The notes under the pieces were generated by a model. It was not told the origin of the DNA. It did no database searches and saw only the letters and a list, made by a program, of their open reading frames with translations. From assembly GCF_014805685.1 (NCBI RefSeq), contig NC_060907.1, forward strand, positions 2,575,197-2,639,196: a stretch of DNA of 64,000 nucleotides. Direction: 5' to 3'. The first letter of the stretch is position 1; each line of letters starts with the position of its first letter. Below are positions 1 through 8,664 of the stretch, piece after piece. A program made the translations under genes and the position numbers. Origin of the DNA: Silurus meridionalis. Lineage: Eukaryota > Chordata > Actinopteri > Siluriformes > Siluridae.

Positions 1-300
1 CACGACTCATGGCTCGAGGCTTTTGGGAGTCTTTCGGGGGTTGAGGGGGTCGCAGCTGTGTGTATTAACATGATAGAACCCTCATTAATGTCCACTTGGT
101 GTCTGATAACGGCATCTTGACAACGTTAAACGTTATGTGTCCTTAAAGAAGTCCTTCAAAATTCCATACATTTCCAGACCCAAACATGCAGAGATTTTTA
201 AAGACCAAATTTAACATCTGAAATAAGGATCTTAAATACCAACAATAATAACATGCGTGACGTTACAACCTCTGCTGTATGTCAGAGTCAAAATCTCTGA
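1..300. other. No gene seen
   Basis: AT-rich, stop-rich sequence with no convincing exon, RNA gene or complete repeat. Confidence 0.4.
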
Positions 301-560
301 TGAACTAAACTTATTAACAAAAATGGCTTTTGGCCACGTTCGCACCAAAATGTTTTTTTGCTTTAAAAACGTATATTTTTCTCTCCGGTTTGGCCTTCTG
401 TCCACGCTAAGACGGCGTTTTTAATCAACGGGAAAAAAAAGTAGACTTTTGCAAAACACCTTCGAAAGTGGATCCTTCTGAAAACGGAGGCTTTTCGAAA
501 ACGATGATGATTTCAAAAAGCTGCAAATAAAATAAACGGCAGGCGAAAAAAAAAAAAAAA
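301..560. repeat. Interspersed DNA-transposon-like repeat, copy 1
   Basis: This stretch contains phrases such as 'ccggtttggcc', 'gtccacgctaagacggcg' and 'aaaacggaggctttt'. A related stretch in opposite orientation occurs at 13,500-13,760. The pattern resembles non-coding hAT/Harbinger-type elements common in fish, but no termini could be defined. A pure A tract follows at 546-564. Confidence 0.35.
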
Positions 561-770
561 AAAAGCGTGTACATACAAATTTATAAAAACAAAAATTCAC
601 TTTAAAAATTCATTCTCCTGAGTCCAGTGTGCATCATGTAGACTCGTGATGGTCGATGACTAGCTCGCGGCGGCTCTCCTCCGTTTAGAATTTCACTTTG
701 AGGACAGGTTTCTTCGTATCTGCGAGTTCGGAAAGTGGAAAGCGTCTCTACTTATTAAATACTCAGTGTC

Positions 771-1616
771 CCTTAAAGAAAGAACTTCTAATATCAACTA
801 GTGTATAAAAGACACCAGTTACAGAATCACCCTCTTCCATTCAAACCTCTCCACCACCAGGGGGCCAAAGAGCTGTCAAAGGGACCACACTGTAGACCTG
901 CACAAGGCTGAAATGGGCTTCAAGACCATCAGATTGTTGTCTTGGCCGTATGTTCTGGCTGAGACCAGAAGGTTCTCATCCAAGATTCTACAGGTCATGG
1001 CCTTGTTCACATAGTGGTGCCTTCCTGTACCCTTAGCAGAGAAACAGCCCCAAAGCAGAATGCTTCCTTCTCCATGTTTGACTGTGGTGATGGTGTTCTT
1101 GGGTCATATTCTGCATTTCTCTGCCTCCGAATACGGCGAGTCAAGTTGATGCCAAAGAGCTCGTTTTTGGTCTCATCTGACCACATCACATTCTCTCAAA
1201 CCTTCTCAGAATCATTCAGGTGTTCTAGGCAAACTTCAGACGGGTCTGTTCATGTGCAGTGTTACCAATGGTTTTCTTGGTGACTGTAGTCCCTGCTTCC
1301 TTGAGATTATTAACAAGCTCCACCCATGTAATTCTGGGCTGATCCCTCACATTTCTCAGAATCATCCTCACCCCATGAGATAAGATTCTGCACACAGCTC
1401 CAGAGTGAGGGCGATTGACTTATATTGTATCTCTTCCATTTTCGAATTATCGTACCAACAGTGGTCTGTTTCTCACCAAGCTTCTTGCTGGTGGTCTTGT
1501 AGCTCATTCCAGCCTTGTGCAGGTCTACAGTCTTGAGGTCTAAAGAAGAGGTTGATTCTGTGACTGGTGTCTTTTATACACATAATGAATTAATATCAGG
1601 AGTTCTTTCCTAAAGG
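771..1616 (-). mobile_element. Degenerate Tc1-like transposon with fold-back ends
   Basis: Inverted terminal repeats are visible at 771-828 and 1554-1616, sharing 'tgtataaaagacaccag' and 'acagaatc'. Minus-strand fragments encode Tc1 transposase pieces: a helix-turn-helix part (1310-1507, '[19 protein letters not shown]') and a catalytic-core part (1007-1189, beginning 'MWSDETKNELFG'). Frameshifts separate them. The left end also carries, in plus orientation, the start of the transposase gene (about 862-935), which is also present in minus orientation near 1465-1530, so the distal half of the gene has been replaced by an inverted copy of its own 5' end. It cannot encode transposase. Confidence 0.8.
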
Positions 1617-1827
1617 TACAGGACTAATTTGGGTATGTGGGAGTTGGTTTTTATTTAATTAATAATATATAATAATTGATACGATTTTTCCGTTTTTTCC
1701 TTTTCTATGCTTTCTCTGTTCAAATAAAGCTACCATAAAAATTCTAGACTGTTCATTTCTTTGTAAAGGGGGGATCAAATCATTATTTAGACCAATGTTT
1801 ATATATAAAATTTTCCTCTCGCCATAC

Positions 1828-1943
1828 CTTCTCTAGATGTTCGGGTCTGATGCTCAGAGCCAGGAGGTCCTCTCTATTCATGGTGGCACTCATCCCCTGC
1901 TCCACATTCAGACGTTCCTCTGACACCTTCCCTTGCTTTTTAT
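1828..1943 (-). CDS. Internal coding exon of an unidentified minus-strand gene
   Basis: On the minus strand a pyrimidine-rich tract ending in 'ggctcag' precedes a 116-nt open segment that ends at a good donor (GAGAAG then gtatgg). It enters in phase 1 and leaves in phase 0. The 38 complete codons read KKQGKVSEERLNVEQG followed by a segment ending in ALSIRPEHLEK, with no stop. Splice signals and codon content are much better than expected by chance. I do not recognise the protein family. The possible first exon at 5119-5367 is on the same strand and could belong to the same gene, but linking exons were not found. Confidence 0.5.
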
Positions 1944-2837
1944 CTGAGCCACAAACAAAGAAAAAAGAAAAAGAACATACATTATATATAATGTATGTAA
2001 TAGGTACCTTTATCTATTAGGGGTCCACGGTTTCTGTACTCCCTGTTTCAGTACAAGAGACTTGTCCTGAAGTTCTTACAACATGTTCACTTTCTTTTGT
2101 TTCCTTTACTTTGCATTCTTTTCTGAAGAATGAAGGCCGATGCTCCAATGATGAAGGTTACAGACCCGATTGTGTTGAAAGACACATTCAGACAGCGATT
2201 TGAATCTGTTTCTTAGAGATGTGTCAAAGCGACACGAGTCATAAGTCACGTCTCTGAGCCGATCGTGTGGAATATCGCACCATCGCACCATCGGACCGGT
2301 TGATTATGATTATCATTACAACCATCGTTCCACCACATGATTGTTAAATTATGCATTCTGATTGGCCAGGAGGTGTTGACTGGTTTCCAGTTGGTCCATA
2401 ATGCAGGTTTGTATTAATGCACTCGTTCCATCTTATTTCCATAGCAACCGCTCGATTAACGATCGAAAGATCGTACGGGAGAGTTGACGAGGTATATGGA
2501 CCTGACATCAGCACCATCATAACAAGTTCTCCAAGACCAAGTTATGACCAAACACTTGACCTCATGATCCAGAGAAAAGACGAGCGAGACAGTGACGACC
2601 CTGTTACATACATCCATACACGTACGCAATAACTCACACACTGACCTCCTTCCATAACCTCGTATATCGCTCTTTACAATGCAGCTCTTATTAGTTAATA
2701 GATAAAATATCTCCGCCCCTCACTTTCTCTTTCAGGGGGGTTTTTGTCTCTCTCTTTCAGTACTGCTGGTTGGAAAGGAACAGTAGGAACGTCCCACATG
2801 TTCAGACAAAAGATGACCCAGAGAGAAATGACATACA
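1944..2837. other. Intergenic or intronic, no gene seen
   Basis: This holds short A/T-rich stretches and two C/T-rich runs each ending in 'tttcag' at about 2735 and 2760 on the plus strand. These resemble splice acceptors but lead only into the GA-rich repeat. No supported exon. Confidence 0.3.
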
Positions 2838-2877
2838 GAAAGAGAGAGAGAAAGAGAAAGAGAGAGAAAAAGAAAAA

Positions 2878-2910
<33 letters not shown>

Positions 2911-2911
2911 G
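2838..2911. repeat. GA-rich microsatellite
   Basis: Interrupted then pure (GA)n tract. Its translations (REREKEK) are repeat artefacts. Confidence 0.9.
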
Positions 2912-3012
2912 AGGTACACCTGGTTCTCATTAAGCCTCCTGGAGCTGAAGATCTGGGTTAGTGAATCTTACACACTGATTTGTGTGTGTCACCAACTGTT
3001 CCCACACAATCA

Positions 3013-3021
3013 GTGCTTGTA

Positions 3022-3085
<64 letters not shown>

Positions 3086-3267
3086 TATGCAATCAGAGCG
3101 TCGTCCATGGAGCAAACTATAGTGTTACTGGGTCACCAAGACACACACACACACAAACATACACACACTCACACACACACACACACACACACACAAGCAC
3201 AAGTATATTACCACAAACACAAGTATATAAACACATACACAAACATGTACACACATACAAATATACA

Positions 3268-3306
<39 letters not shown>

Positions 3307-3370
3307 CGTCGTCCATGTAAGAAAATAAAGTGTTACTGGGGTCACTAAGACACACACATTCACACATAAA

Positions 3371-3425
<55 letters not shown>

Positions 3426-3507
3426 TACACACAAGCACAAGCATATTACCACAAACACAAGCATATACACACATACACAAACATGTACACGCATACAAAT
3501 ATACACA

Positions 3508-3568
<61 letters not shown>

Positions 3569-3727
3569 CATCGTCCATGGAACAAAAAGTGTTACTGGGG
3601 TCACTAAGACGCACACACATTCACACAGAGACACACATACTCACACACACGCACACACACACACACACACACACACTATGGTGTCTCACATAAGACCATT
3701 GTCCATTAAGCAAAAGTGTTACTGGGT

Positions 3728-3782
<55 letters not shown>
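3013..3782. repeat. CA-rich array with higher-order repeat
   Basis: Long (CA)n blocks alternate with a non-CA block 'tcgtccatg...gtgttactggg' seen at about 3100, 3305, 3567 and 3696, and with a second block ('acaagcacaag...acaaacatgtacac') at about 3192 and 3430. The spacing gives an imperfect unit of roughly 200-260 bp. The long CVCV/HTHT frames across it are artefacts of the dinucleotide repeat. Confidence 0.9.
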
Positions 3783-3785
<3 letters not shown>

Positions 3786-4474
3786 GAGGTGTAATAGGTC
3801 AGTACAGCAGGCAGGCCAGTGTCTGTATTCAGCAGCTTTTTCACACTTAATGGGTTTTTTGGCCGTTTACGGTTACACAGTTCATTCTCTTTTGAACAGA
3901 TTTGCTGTGATGAAGTTGTGGAGGTCAGGAGAACTCACACACCTCTGTATTACAAAATCACTAACGCAACATGTTCCATCTACTATGTTTCCTTCATTCC
4001 AACAAATGCGCTCTCCACCTTCATGAACACCAAACTCCACCTCTGAACCTGCCAGAGAACCTCACCTGGTTTCGCAATACTAAGCAAATGCAGCATGTGT
4101 CCTTCCTGAGAAGTCTACAAAAGGTTCCTCACACACACACTCCAGGCCGTGTGGTGGAATGTATATGATGAATACAGTGATTTAAAAAAAGATGTTTTGA
4201 GATCCAAAAAGCGTAGAAGAAAACATTCAAATGAGCACCAGAAGGAAATAAACAGCACCAGGAGTCAACATCTTCATCCCGAGCAGAGACGACATCCAGA
4301 TTAACGTAATGAAAAGTTCAGATATTCGGCACTCAGTGCTGGGAAGTGACCCCGGTGTAAAGGTGGTAATTCAGGGAAATGTGTGAGAGCTTTTAGTGCA
4401 CATAGTTATTGCCACATAGTGCACTAACATCCTGTAACACCTCACACCGAGCTCTGTGTAGTGTTATACAATCA

Positions 4475-4477
<3 letters not shown>
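3783..4477. other. No gene seen
   Basis: Mixed-composition sequence with several short open frames but no splice-supported exon, domain or RNA gene. Confidence 0.35.
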
Positions 4478-4559
<82 letters not shown>

Positions 4560-4561
4560 AC
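4478..4561. repeat. Compound microsatellite (CAT)n(CT)n(CA)n
   Basis: Three simple repeats are directly abutted. Confidence 0.95.
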
Positions 4562-4683
4562 GTATATATCTTTAAGTTTATTACTCTGAAATGAGTGAAA
4601 GCAGCAGATGTACTTGTCAGTTTGCAAAATACAAATATTTGCACTTCTGTTTGATGTGTTCCTGCATACAAAAACAATAACAT

Positions 4684-4750
<67 letters not shown>

Positions 4751-4791
4751 GTCTGTCTGTCTAGCTAATTCGTTAATATTTATTAAATTTA

Positions 4792-4885
<94 letters not shown>

Positions 4886-4887
4886 CT
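4684..4887. repeat. Inverted pair of tetranucleotide microsatellites
   Basis: (CTAT)n then (CTGT)n, an AT-rich spacer of about 30 bp, then (ACAG)n followed by (ATAG)n. The right half is the reverse complement of the left, so the array can fold into one long hairpin. Confidence 0.95.
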
Positions 4888-5118
4888 GTTTCTCTCTCTA
4901 TTTATTAATAGAAACCTGCACCACTGTCGAACTTATGAACGCTTTCTGACCAATCAGGATGCAGAACACAACAGGGGCGTGGTTCCGCGGTAAACAGATC
5001 TCTGCTAAACCCATGGGAGATTCCTACCAGGTGGAGATATCTCCGGAGCTCTGCTGTCTCTGTGAGATGCTCGACTCGCTCTCCTGACTCCTGCCATGTA
5101 CTCTATCGGGCTTCTTCT

Positions 5119-5367
5119 CTACACGGGGTCGAAACAGCTGGAAATCAGCAGCTGGAGGAACCTCTGGCTGAAACGCTGTCGCGGAGAAGTTGTGTTGTTA
5201 AAGCTGAAGCGGTTCACCGAATCCGCTGAGTAACTGATCTGGGGCACTGTGTAGGAGTGAAGCCGCACTGAAACACGCCCTGAATACTGCACCGGTGTAC
5301 GAGTCCAAATCCGAATAGGACCGTCTTCAACAGGGGACACGGTGTCTGCGCGTGTTGAGGTTGCCAT
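5119..5367 (-). CDS. Possible first coding exon of an unidentified minus-strand gene
   Basis: On the minus strand an ATG in a strong initiation context (GCCATGG at 5367) opens a frame beginning MATSTRADTVSPVEDG and running 82 codons to a TAG. The frame is also open upstream to 5436. The area is CpG-richer than its surroundings, as expected near a promoter. Possible donors in or just after the frame are at the GTTCCT near 5161 or GTGTAG near 5125, so the true 3' boundary is unknown. I do not recognise the product. It may be linked to the minus-strand exon at 1828-1943. A chance frame remains possible. Confidence 0.35.
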   Translation of the reverse strand: MATSTRADTVSPVEDGPIRIWTRTPVQYSGRVSVRLHSYTVPQISYSADSVNRFSFNNTTSPRQRFSQRFLQLLISSCFDPV

Positions 5368-5436
5368 GGCAACGGACGCACATGTGTGATTACTTCCGGG
5401 TTTGGAACACAGTTTTAAACTCACGCTCGCGCACAC

Positions 5437-6186
5437 ACGCTGAAAGTGTTTATAAACTATTATAATTATTATTAAAGTAAACGGAGCCTCATCCTGTTAT
5501 TTAAAGACGGATTATTATTTTTATAGCCCAAAACAAACTTCAGAAATAATAAAGAAATAATAAATAAAGTCTAGAACATTGTTTATTCTTCCCCAAACAT
5601 ACCTGAACTGTATATCATCATTTCCGGTGATCATTTTCATATCCGCCTTGTTCATACTTACTATTCTCACTTTTAGTAGTTTAGTAGTTTAGTGGTTTAG
5701 TAGTTTAGTAGTTTCTCTCTTTTACTTTCACTGGTGATTTGGTTCTGTAAGGAATATTTATGATTTTAAATGCAATATATATTTAAATATAATCTCTATT
5801 ACTGTATCTATAATCTATACTGCTTCAGTAGGAGGAGATTTACATTTTTACTGTACAGAATAGGAATTATATATATATATGTAAATGTTAATGTATAATA
5901 TTGAATGTAATTTAATTATACTTATGTAATATTCTATAATATATATAGCATTGAATAAGATACATTATTTTACATTATCACAACTTTTCATATGTCACAG
6001 TTACTTAATCATCATCCTCATCATCATCATCCTCATCATCATCATCATCATAGTACGAGTGCAGAGGAAATGAAATGCTGTTGAAATTCAGCCCATTTGT
6101 GCACCAAGCAACAGTTCATATAACAGTGTAGAGTCAAAGATCAACTGTGTGCTGTAATACAGTTAAATAAACAAATTAATAAATAA
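5437..6186. other. AT-rich intergenic with small tandem repeats
   Basis: Contains a decamer-like repeat (tagtttagtagttt) at about 5672-5715 and a (CAT)n-type tract at about 6008-6052. No gene seen. Confidence 0.4.
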
Positions 6187-6890
6187 ATAAATAAATCCGA
6201 GTGATGGTGCAGGAGGGTGATGTTGAGATATGGTTGAGGTTGAGGGTGAGGGTTAAGTGCAATGAGATTGGGGTCAAGGTAAAGGGTAAACATGAGGTTG
6301 GGGTGAGGTTGAGTTTGGGGTTGAGATTGGAGTGAGGTTAAGGTGAGTTTGAGATTGGGGTGAGGTTAAATTGAGATTGAGATTGGGGTGAGGTTGGGTT
6401 TGGGGTTGAGATTGGAGTGAGGTTAAAGTGAGATTGAGATTGGGGTGAGGTTAAATTGAGATTGAGGTTAAGATTGGGGTGAGGTTGAGGTGAGTTTGAG
6501 GTTGAGATTGGGGTGAGATTGGGGTGAGGTTATGGTGAGATTAGGGTGAGGTTAAAGTGATATTGAGGTGAGGTTAAGGTGAGATTGGGGTGAGGTTAAG
6601 GTGAGATTGAGGTGAGGTTAAGGTGAGATTGGGGTGAGGTTAAGGTGAGTTTAAGGTTGAGATTGGGGTGAGGTTAAGGTGAGATTGAGGTGAGGTTGAT
6701 GTGAGGTTAAGGTGAGATTGGGGTTAGGTTAAGGTGAGTTTGAGGTTGGGATTGGGGTGAGGTCAAGGTGAGATTAAGTTTGAGATTGGGGTGAGGTTAA
6801 AGTGAGATTGGAGTGAGGGTGGGGTTGAGATTAGTTTGAGCCTGATTTGAGGTTGATGTGAGGTTGAGATAAAGTGAGGGTGAGGCCAGG
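6187..6890. repeat. G-rich minisatellite
   Basis: About 700 bp of degenerate units built from 'gaggttaaggtgagattggggt'-like modules of 6-20 bp. The plus strand has strong G-over-C skew with repeated GGGG runs. No coding frame crosses it. Confidence 0.9.
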
Positions 6891-7560
6891 AGTAGGTGCA
6901 AATATGAGAGGAATGGTCTGATATGAAGCTGTAAAGTATTTAGAAGTCAGTGTTGGAGGGATTTGTAAGAATATTGTCTACAACACAGCAGGAAAAGTTC
7001 ACCATTACATGAGGAGCAGGATGATCTTTCTTTATCCTCCTCAGAAGCTGCATTTGCTGCTATGTGTTTATTTCTTTCCAAGAGCGTGGAGGTTTTAGAG
7101 GTTCCTGGAAAGCACAGAGGTGATGTCTACACCCAGGAATGTCAAATTAGGACTATTTGATTTATTGTTTGATTTGATGATTTGAATGAGACACTGAGAC
7201 AGGAGGCAGTGCACCGACATTTCACCACCAGAGTCTCAGCTCTCAATCAGGGAGATACGTATAAAAATAAATCCTATAATCCTGCAGAAGGAAAGTGTCC
7301 TGGGTGTGAAGTGTCATTTTAGAAAGTGCATAAAGAGATGAACAGACACAGCAGGTAAAACGTCATGTTCCACTGCAAGAACACACAACACACACACACA
7401 CACACTGCCACATGATAGTACCTTGTTCTCTGGCTGTATGCTGAGTGATTTGATACAAAATTGTACCTGTTGTTGATCAGATGTTTTCTTATCTCCTGCA
7501 GCATTTCTTTCACTCAGTCCATTCCTACGTGACTGAACATGGCGTTCATGAAAATGTCAA
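6891..7560. other. No gene seen; possible LINE fragment
   Basis: About 7020-7150 contains 'cctcctcagaagctgcatttg' and 'ggtgatgtctacacccagg', which resemble antisense LINE RT-region sequence, but too little remains to classify. A short (CA)n tract lies at 7384-7405. Confidence 0.25.
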
Positions 7561-8085
7561 ATGTCAGAAACTCAGAAACATCTGATGGGCATCAATATAC
7601 ACTTTATAGACAAAATGATTAGGACACCTGGCCTTTCCTGCTATATGAGGTTCTCCTCCAAACTGTTATCACAAAGCTGGAGGCACAGTTGTACAGGACG
7701 GGTTAGGGTTAGGGTCCTGTTCCAGCATGGCAGTGAACCCTGTGCACAAAGCGAGCTTCATGAAGATATTCCTTTACACAACCAGTGCATCATTTGCACG
7801 TCCAAGTTCCCAAGCCAAGAGGAGCTCCAGAATCATCTGGACACGAACCACTTCGAGGACAAGTTCTTTCAGTGCTTTCACCGGCATGGCAGAGTGCAAG
7901 AAGCATGTGAGAAAGATCTTGAGTGGCCTCCTATAGAGCTCCAAACCCAACTAAACAGTTTTAGGATGAATGTGAATGCTGACTGCACCCCAGGGTTCCT
8001 CACATCACCTACATCACTACCTGAATTTACCAACAACCTTGTGGGTGATGAACACAAATGTCCACAAGCTCACTCCAAAATCTAG
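7561..8085 (+). CDS. 174-codon open frame with one C2H2 zinc-finger-like motif
   Basis: The frame is open across the Tc1-like repeat. Residues 76-97 give Cys-x2-Cys-x12-His-x4-His (C76, C79, H92, H97), with Phe and Leu near the positions expected in a classical finger. Flanking residues derive from the transposon: near the C-terminus, SPTSLPEFTNNLV echoes a decayed transposase segment. No promoter, splice evidence or family match was found, so this is a reading frame of interest rather than an established gene. It could be a captured exon fragment or chance. Confidence 0.25.
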   Translation: MSETQKHLMGINIHFIDKMIRTPGLSCYMRFSSKLLSQSWRHSCTGRVRVRVLFQHGSEPCAQSELHEDIPLHNQCIICTSKFPSQEELQNHLDTNHFEDKFFQCFHRHGRVQEACEKDLEWPPIELQTQLNSFRMNVNADCTPGFLTSPTSLPEFTNNLVGDEHKCPQAHSKI

Positions 8086-8183
8086 TGGAAGATCTTCTCA
8101 GAAGATTGGAGAAAATTATAAGGGCAAAGTAGGACTAAATCTGGACTAAATAACCAGGTGTCTGCAAACTTTTGGCAATAACA
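7600..8183 (+). mobile_element. Non-autonomous Tc1/mariner-like element with a foreign-looking middle
   Basis: The ends 'cactttatagacaaaatg..aggacacctgg' and 'ccaggtgtctgcaaacttttgg' are diverged inverted repeats of the type seen intact at 25,507-26,024. The right half (about 7915-8100) is a decayed version of the C-terminal transposase region of this fish repeat family. From about 7767 to 7900 the sequence does not look like the family and carries a C2H2-finger-like frame. A short telomere-like run (gggttagggttaggg) lies at 7700-7714. Confidence 0.55.
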
Positions 8184-8295
8184 GGAACAACTAGAACATC
8201 TCTCTTACCTGAGATGAAGAGTAGCAAAGACAAAAAATCAATATACACTTAGAGAGTAGTTATGATGGCAGCAGAAGGCTGGGCCCTGATATAAG

Positions 8296-8297
8296 GT

Positions 8298-8343
<46 letters not shown>
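8296..8343. repeat. (TG)n microsatellite
   Basis: Pure dinucleotide tract about 200 bp upstream of the RASD-type promoter. Confidence 0.95.
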
Positions 8344-8345
<2 letters not shown>

Positions 8346-8546
8346 GATGATAGCATATATTCAGGCTTATATTTATCTCCTTAATACTAATACTAATTAA
8401 TACTAATTATCATCATCATGTCTGCAACCAGCTCTCCTCCTCCTGCATGTTCTCTTCTCCTCCTGCATGGAGTGAAATTTCAGAAGGTTGGACCAGTTTG
8501 AAAGTCCAGTTTTGAAGCAGTCGCTCCTGCATACAGGCTGCTTGGG

Positions 8547-8554
8547 TATATAAG
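8547..8554 (+). promoter_or_regulatory. TATA box of the RASD-type gene
   Basis: TATATAAG lies about 110 bp upstream of the chosen start codon and is followed by G+C-richer sequence. Transcription would begin near 8578-8585, giving a short 5' UTR. Confidence 0.7.
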
Positions 8555-8664
8555 GCGGGTTGAAGAGGCGCACTGAACATCTGAGCATCTAACTCTCCAC
8601 CTGACACACACTCACACACTGTGATCCGAGTCGATCACTTTACCTCCACTGATCATCTCCACTG

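Noticed and set aside
2695..3022. A plus-strand exon beginning after 'tctctttcag' near 2760
   Set aside because: The acceptor-like pyrimidine run is part of a C/T-rich low-complexity area and the frame consists mainly of GA repeat.
2980..3794. Long HTHTHT and CVCVCV open frames
   Set aside because: They are translations of (CA)n/(TG)n repeats on both strands with no gene context. The same holds for similar frames at 11.2, 13.2, 17.6, 18.0 and 50.7 kb.
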